From the NCBI GenBank assembly GCA_029986255.1, contig DALTYD010000032.1, positions 1 through 10,170 of the forward strand: 10,170 nt of DNA, read 5' to 3'. Each line of letters begins with the position of its first letter. Within the stretch, counting starts at the first letter, position 1. A program made the position numbers and the translations under genes. This document shows positions 6,599 through 10,170 of this stretch, piece after piece. The notes beneath the pieces were generated by a model. The model searched no databases. It was not told the origin of the DNA and was given only the letters and a program-made list of their open reading frames with translations. The stretch comes from Methanocorpusculum sp. Its GTDB lineage: Archaea; Halobacteriota; Methanomicrobia; Methanomicrobiales; Methanocorpusculaceae.

Positions 6599-7471
6599 AT
6601 GTATTGGTATGGGTCGGGAACTGACATTTCAATAGACCCCAAAGAGGTGGACACGCGCTTGCGGGCCATAAAAACTGATATGGCCGTTTATGTTCCCTGT
6701 GATTGGAGGCAGGCCCAGAAACTTGGTCTTGTCCGAGATCGTCAAGAATATCTTGAGGCGATTAGGAAAGCAACATTTTTCATGGCGGAAAAGGGGATTT
6801 CAACTGTGTCACAGGAGAAGGATGTGGAGCTCATGCAGATGGTGCGGATACTTGACGAGATGGACGAAGTGATTAATGTTCTGACCGAACGCCTGCTTGA
6901 CTGGTATATCTCAATTACTCCATTGTTTTCTCGCAAGTATCGCAATTCTCGAGCGAGTGCATCTCGGATTCTTCTAATGATTAAGAATAAAGGGACTGGG
7001 CCAATGAAAGAAGTTGCCCGTGAAATTTTATCAATGTCCACTGAACGAACGAATCTGATGCAGGAAATTTCACGAAAGGCAGTTGTAGTTCTCCCAAATA
7101 TGAGTGCATTGGTTGGGGGATTGGTGGCTGCTCGCTTGATCTCGCGGGCAGGTGGACTTGCGATGATTGCACGATTACCTGGTTCTTCAATTCAAGTTAT
7201 TGGAGCTGAAAGGGCGCTCTTTTCCCATATCCGGGTTGGGACCCCGTCACCAAAACACGGTATTGTGTTTCAGCATCGGCGAGTGCATAATGCACCTCGT
7301 GAAGTACGGGGTGTTGTTGCACGTGCTCTTGCGGCGAAGTTAGCAATAGCGGCACGATTGGATTATTTTCGAGGTGAACTCGATGTAACGTTTGTGGATA
7401 CAGCGAATATCCGAATTGATGTTTTAGCGCGAGTGCAAATAAGGAAGACAATGGTGTGTTTAAATAAATGA
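6599..7471 (+). CDS. nop5: Nop5 (NOP56/58-like) core protein of box C/D sRNPs
   Basis: Nop5 is the scaffold of archaeal box C/D ribonucleoproteins. It links L7Ae and guide RNA to fibrillarin for 2'-O-methylation of rRNA and tRNA. The 290-residue product has a short N-terminal region (1-75), helical coiled-coil-like segments (about 75-150) and a Nop domain (about 148-262). The Nop domain shows L-P-N-M-S-A-L-V-G (165-173), A-A-R-L-I-S-R-A-G-G-L (177-187), I-Q-V-I-G-A-E-R-A-L-F (198-208), P-K-H-G-I-V-F-Q-H (218-226), and R-G-V-V-A-R-A-L-A-A-K-L-A-I-A-A-R-L-D (237-255). The start MYWYGSG is the first ATG after a TATA-like box and lacks a Shine-Dalgarno, suggesting leaderless translation. It is shorter than the roughly 400-residue thermococcal homologues, chiefly at the N-terminus, which binds fibrillarin in this family. 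Its stop overlaps the flpA start (ATGA), a conserved gene pair. Confidence 0.93.
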   Translation: MYWYGSGTDISIDPKEVDTRLRAIKTDMAVYVPCDWRQAQKLGLVRDRQEYLEAIRKATFFMAEKGISTVSQEKDVELMQMVRILDEMDEVINVLTERLLDWYISITPLFSRKYRNSRASASRILLMIKNKGTGPMKEVAREILSMSTERTNLMQEISRKAVVVLPNMSALVGGLVAARLISRAGGLAMIARLPGSSIQVIGAERALFSHIRVGTPSPKHGIVFQHRRVHNAPREVRGVVARALAAKLAIAARLDYFRGELDVTFVDTANIRIDVLARVQIRKTMVCLNK

Positions 7472-8070
7472 TTTCAATTGGAGGAATTTTAGTATCGAAA
7501 GGGGATGGCGGGGTCTATGGAGAGCGTATGCTTGGGGAGTTTCGAGTTTGGGATCCTTCTCGGAGTAAACTGGCAGCGTTGTGGTATCTAGATAATTCAG
7601 TGGATTTACCAATGCATGCAATTGTGTTGTACTTGGGTGCGGCGCATGGCACAACTGTCTCTCATGTGGCGGATTATGTGGAGGCAGTGTATGCGGTAGA
7701 GTTTGCATCGCGTCCTATGAAAGATCTTTTAATGGTTTCCAGAAAGCGAAAGAATATTGTGCCGATTTTTGGAGATGCAACTCAACCGCAGCGATATGCT
7801 CCACTGCTGGAGACGATGGATATAGTGTATCAAGATGTTGCTCAGCCAAATCAAGCGACGATTGCAATTCGACACATACCATTTCTGCGAGCAAAGGGAT
7901 TGATGTTTCTGATGCTGAAGACGCGAAGTGTGGATGTTCGAAAGCACCCTGAGGAGGTGTTGACGGATACATGTGCGGATCTCGAGACTGTGGGGTTGCG
8001 GGTAGTAAAATCAGTGTGGCTTTCTCCATATCATATGGATCATGTGGCGATTATCTGTGAGAAGACTTAA
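7468..8070 (+). CDS. flpA: Fibrillarin-like rRNA/tRNA 2'-O-methyltransferase
   Basis: FlpA is the S-adenosylmethionine-dependent catalytic subunit of box C/D sRNPs. The 200-residue product shows the family hallmarks. W-D-P-x-R-S-K-L-A-A precedes the Rossmann domain. V-L-Y-L-G-A-A-H-G-T-T-V-S-H-V-A-D at 53-69 is the AdoMet loop. V-Y-A-V-E-F (74-79), P-I-F-G-D-A (99-104), D-I-V-Y-Q-D-V-A-Q-P-N-Q (118-129), L-M-L-K-T-R-S-D-like (148-155) and the C-terminal P-Y-H-M-D-H (187-192) follow. These supply the conserved Lys-Asp-Lys-His-type catalytic set seen in fibrillarins. Length is slightly below the usual 210-230, with a short N-terminal domain. Translation is probably coupled to nop5 through the four-base overlap. 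Confidence 0.95.
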   Translation: MISIGGILVSKGDGGVYGERMLGEFRVWDPSRSKLAALWYLDNSVDLPMHAIVLYLGAAHGTTVSHVADYVEAVYAVEFASRPMKDLLMVSRKRKNIVPIFGDATQPQRYAPLLETMDIVYQDVAQPNQATIAIRHIPFLRAKGLMFLMLKTRSVDVRKHPEEVLTDTCADLETVGLRVVKSVWLSPYHMDHVAIICEKT

Positions 8071-8159
8071 TACTTAATTATTATTGTACATTTTTGTAGT
8101 ATTATGATGGATTACTGGATATTGATCTATCTGATCTCTCTCGCAAAATCGCGCAATAG

Positions 8160-8177
8160 AAAGGTTCATGCCTTTTT
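8160..8177 (+). terminator. Possible terminator of nop5-flpA
   Basis: AAAGG (8160-8164) can pair with CCTTT (8171-8175) around a six-base loop, and a TTTTT run covers 8173-8177. The stem is short, so it is a weak candidate; a T-rich stretch closer to the flpA stop may serve instead. Confidence 0.35.
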
Positions 8178-8261
8178 GTGATATTTATATCCATCTCTTT
8201 TCCCCTTTCTAAATAAAGTGTAAGTGTAATTAAATCAGGAATCGTTATGTTAATTAGAGGG

Positions 8262-8272
8262 TTTATGCTTAT
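8262..8272 (+). promoter_or_regulatory. TATA-like box of tRNA-Gln
   Basis: TTTATGCTTAT lies about 16-26 bases before the first base of the tRNA, a position compatible with an archaeal TATA box. An overlapping alternative (TTATATTATAT, 8269-8279) sits closer. The exact box is uncertain. Confidence 0.35.
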
Positions 8273-8287
8273 ATTATATGATAAAAG

Positions 8288-8360
8288 AGCCCGTTAGTGT
8301 AGTGGTCAATCATGGGGGACTCTGGATCCCTCGACAGCAGTTCGAATCTGCTACGGGCTA
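8288..8360 (+). tRNA. tRNA-Gln (anticodon CUG)
   Basis: A 73-nt cloverleaf is formed. Acceptor AGCCCGT pairs fully with ACGGGCT. The anticodon stem GGGGA/TCCCT (one G-T pair) carries loop CTCTGGA, anticodon CTG reading CAG. The T-arm is AGCAG/CTGCT around TTCGAAT. The discriminator is A and no CCA is encoded. A T-rich run at 8361-8370 follows and can end the transcript; the thyA gene starts 40 bases downstream. Confidence 0.95.
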
Positions 8361-8399
8361 TTTCTTTTTATATTGTTTTGTGTCCTACCTGTATATACT

Positions 8400-9122
8400 A
8401 TGAAGATAATTCGCGCACCAAATCTCGGTCGTGCTCATGAACTTGTCATTCGATATATTTTGGAGAATGGTTCCTTCTTGCGGACAGAGGATGGAGAAGA
8501 TACTGTTGAGACTGATGAAGTGTGCTTACATGTGGCGACACCACTGTGTCTCCCGATGAGTTCCCAATATTCGAGGTTTAAAGAGGCCTTTTTGGATTTA
8601 TACTCTCATAATTTACTGTTTGGCTCAAATGCGATGTTTGAATATGACTATCATGGACGATTGTTTGATTGGGGATGTGGACTCTGGAATGCTGGAGGGG
8701 AGGTGCACTGTAATCAAGTACAGTATATTATTGAGAAACTGCGCAAGTTTCCCGAGTCCAAAAGGGCAATAGGTATTACATGGTGCCCCTCAATTGATGT
8801 ACGGTTGAGGGACTGTCCGTGTTTGCAATTGATCCAATGTGTAGTACGAGAGGGGCGTTTAGATATGAAGGTGGTGTTCCGAAGTAATGATATGTTGTCC
8901 GCTGCGGGGGCAAATATGTTTGCGTTGGTACGCCTCCAGGAGTTTGTTGCTCGAGAGATTGGTGTCGCAGTTGGGGCGTATACACATATTTCCCTGGTAC
9001 CTCATATTTATTTTAGGCGAGATGCCGCGGATATCCCTCCATTTTGCCAGATGGGTCATGCGTTTACTCCGAGAGAGATAGTGTGTCGAGCATGTGGAAG
9101 TTGCGCACTTGCACAGAGGTGA
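8400..9122 (+). CDS. thyA: Archaeal-type thymidylate synthase with cysteine-rich C-terminus
   Basis: ThyA makes dTMP from dUMP using a methylene-folate or methylene-pterin carbon donor. The 240-residue product shows N-Q-V-Q-Y-I-I-E-K-L…P-E-S-K-R-A-I (105-124) and the active-site D-C-P-C141-L-x-x-x-Q146. R161-S-N-D164 (dUMP phosphate and ribose contacts), A-G-A-N172-M-F (the Asn that reads uracil) and H202-I-Y204 follow. The Asn argues for dUMP rather than dCMP as substrate. The His that usually follows the catalytic Cys is Leu142. The C-terminus carries C216-x3-H220 and C229-x2-C-x2-C235, unlike the usual hydrophobic ThyA end. The ATG at 8400 is chosen over an upstream TTG at 8373 because a TATA-like TTTTTATATTG is centred about 29 bases before it, predicting a leaderless message, and the family N-terminus fits. 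The genomic partner in dTMP supply, dut, is elsewhere in the window. Confidence 0.88.
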   Translation: MKIIRAPNLGRAHELVIRYILENGSFLRTEDGEDTVETDEVCLHVATPLCLPMSSQYSRFKEAFLDLYSHNLLFGSNAMFEYDYHGRLFDWGCGLWNAGGEVHCNQVQYIIEKLRKFPESKRAIGITWCPSIDVRLRDCPCLQLIQCVVREGRLDMKVVFRSNDMLSAAGANMFALVRLQEFVAREIGVAVGAYTHISLVPHIYFRRDAADIPPFCQMGHAFTPREIVCRACGSCALAQR

Positions 9123-9398
9123 TCTTTTTGAATTTTTGGGACATTGTTCGAGATTATATATATACATACATGATGCATGAAGCTTGGCATTGTTGGAAAT
9201 GGATATATTTTTATTTAGACACTTTCCAATAAAGAATTTTTCCAAAATATGAACAAATAGGCAATGAATCAGGTACGTAAAGTCATTATATGGATTGTTT
9301 TCCGTTGTTTGTCGAACGATTTATTCAAAAAATCATCTAATTTGTATTGCAAGTTGTAAGTAATTTTGTTGATTTGTTTTGTGTTTTTTGCAACATTC
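9123..9398. other. AT-rich intergenic region after thyA
   Basis: The start has T-runs (9124-9136) that may end the thyA transcript. There is an alternating AT tract around 9155-9165. Only very short ORFs occur (for example about 20 codons from 9170) and none has support. No RNA gene is recognised. Confidence 0.5.
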
Positions 9399-9406
9399 TT
9401 ATAAAC
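9399..9406 (+). promoter_or_regulatory. TATA-like box of the S-layer-like gene
   Basis: TTATAAAC is the best archaeal TATA match upstream of the surface-protein gene. It would place transcription start near 9425-9432, giving an unusually long leader of about 170 nt. Confidence 0.5.
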
Positions 9407-9480
9407 AACTCCCCTAGATATAGGGAGAGTCTATCTTTTGACCACAAAGCCTATTATACGTCATGCACAAATATCAAAGC

Positions 9481-9563
9481 ATATTCCGTTGTTCGGAGTA
9501 TAACCCTTGCAGAATGATTATTCGACATATGTCGAATGTCACGAAATGCATGTTTTACATGCA
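9481..9563 (+). promoter_or_regulatory. Three consecutive hairpins in the predicted leader of the S-layer-like mRNA
   Basis: Three inverted repeats follow one another. ATATTCCG/CGGAGTAT (9481-9501, 8-bp stem with one G-T pair, 5-base loop) is first. A perfect 18-base palindrome ATTCGACATATGTCGAAT (9520-9537) is second. TGCATGT/ACATGCA (9547-9563, 7-bp stem, TTT loop) is third. They lie between the likely TATA box and the Shine-Dalgarno, so they are probably transcribed. They could stabilise the mRNA or control its translation; the palindrome could instead bind a dimeric regulator. Confidence 0.6.
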
Positions 9564-9599
9564 GAAAAAAAATTGAATCCTAGTTCAGGAGGAATTACA

Positions 9600-10170
9600 T
9601 TGAAAAACATGAAAATAATGGCAGTCTTCGCCGTTTTTCTCGCAGCAGCGCTCTTTGTAGGGGCTGCTTCTGCAGACGTTACCAGAAACGTCAGTAATAA
9701 GAGCGGTCTTGCCTTCGTCTATGAGACGATTAATATTAGCATCAATGATGCTGCTATGGCTTCCGCGACTCCAGTTCTGACTAAGTTCTCAGAAGGAAGC
9801 CATCCTACTGCAGTAAACACCATCTATGGTGAGAAAACTCCACGTGGTCACGCTGAGTTCACTCTCTATGATAGTGCAGTTGGTTCCAATTATGGTACCT
9901 ACTATGCAACAACCAACTACTCTAATGCATCAAAAGCTGGTTCGGTTTCCATTTGGTACCCTGATCTCACCTTGAAGGCAGAACTTGCAACGGTATCTGA
10001 TACCTCTGCAATCACTTCTGGCGCTTCTATCGATGGTAAGAGCATTAACAAGAACACCAACATTGCATTCTTGATTGATGCACCGAGAGTTGGTCCGGCA
10101 TACGATGCAACGAAATTTAACGTCGCCGCACAGATTGTCTTCACGACTCCTATTGCAGGTAAAACAACCT
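9600..10170 (+). CDS. S-layer-like secreted glycoprotein (N-terminal part, cut by window edge)
   Basis: The first 190 codons are present and the frame stays open to the window end. A signal peptide covers residues 1-25 (K-N-M-K-I-M-A-V-F-A-V-F-L-A-A-A-L-F-V-G-A-A-S-A, cleavage before D26). The mature part is rich in Thr, Ser, Ala and Asn. It holds several N-glycosylation sequons, including N30, N33 and N45 and others in the 100-115 region. The pattern resembles the DUF3821 domain at the N-terminus of Methanomicrobiales S-layer proteins: S-G-L-A-F-V-Y-E-T-I, then Y-G-T-Y-Y, then I-W-Y-P-D-L-T-L-K and S-I-D-G-K-S-I-N-K-N-T. It would form the cell's outer lattice. The TTG at 9600 is preferred: AGGAGG (9587-9592) lies 7 bases before it, whereas the in-frame ATG at 9609 would be 16 bases away. 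The strong ribosome site, long leader and regular codon use agree with high expression. Confidence 0.82.
   Translation, partial: MKNMKIMAVFAVFLAAALFVGAASADVTRNVSNKSGLAFVYETINISINDAAMASATPVLTKFSEGSHPTAVNTIYGEKTPRGHAEFTLYDSAVGSNYGTYYATTNYSNASKAGSVSIWYPDLTLKAELATVSDTSAITSGASIDGKSINKNTNIAFLIDAPRVGPAYDATKFNVAAQIVFTTPIAGKTT

Noticed and set aside
6447..6635. 62-codon ORF overlapping the nop5 start
   Set aside because: It overlaps a secure gene in another frame, lacks a ribosome site and has composition typical of AT-rich spacer.
8104..8135. ATGATGG…CTGA after flpA, considered as a C/D sRNA
   Set aside because: The C box deviates, the length is too short and internal boxes are missing.
8373..8399. 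Upstream TTG start for thyA adding nine residues
   Set aside because: The TATA-like box lies over it, no Shine-Dalgarno precedes it, and the ATG at 8400 gives the expected N-terminus.
9917..10144. Minus-strand 75-codon ORF inside the S-layer-like gene
   Set aside because: It is a shadow of the well-supported plus-strand secreted protein.

Overview
The window looks like chromosomal DNA of a methanogenic euryarchaeon, most likely from the Methanomicrobiales. Four things point there. It carries mer, the F420-dependent methylene-H4MPT reductase of methanogenesis. It carries the archaeal snoRNP pair nop5-flpA. It has an archaeal-subfamily dUTPase and thymidylate synthase. Finally, the right edge holds the start of a surface protein resembling the DUF3821-type S-layer glycoproteins of that order. 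Both tRNA genes lack an encoded CCA, and TATA-like boxes lie about 27 nt before several start codons. Genus assignment is not possible from the sequence alone.

Layout from left to right. A partial XRE-type regulator runs off the left edge on the minus strand (1-193). About 920 bases of AT-rich DNA without a convincing gene follow. Next is a membrane-anchored surface protein of four PEGA/carboxypeptidase-regulatory-like repeats (1118-2296), a minus-strand tRNA-Arg(UCG), and a dCTP-deaminase-family dUTPase (2496-2927). Converging on the dUTPase is a 696-residue CetZ/tubulin-like protein on the minus strand (2959-5049), divergent from mer (5301-6284). Then come the overlapping nop5-flpA operon (6599-8070), tRNA-Gln(CUG) and archaeal thyA (8400-9122). 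The last segment is a long structured leader followed by the start of the S-layer-like gene (9600 onwards).

Most genes are single transcription units with housekeeping roles: methanogenesis, 2'-O-methylation of RNA, translation and dTMP supply. Dut (dUTP to dUMP) and ThyA (dUMP to dTMP) are consecutive pathway steps but are not linked in an operon. Nop5 and FlpA are the clear co-translated pair.

The most unusual object is the CetZ-like protein. Its N-terminal 365 residues follow the CetZ fold plan, but the glycine-rich nucleotide-binding signature loop is degenerate. Its C-terminal half is an acidic/polar linker followed by about seven short tandem units ending in a (R/K)PKE-like motif. Secondary points of interest are the Glu-to-Cys change in the dUTPase active-site strand, the Cys-rich tail of ThyA, and three consecutive hairpins in the leader of the S-layer-like gene.
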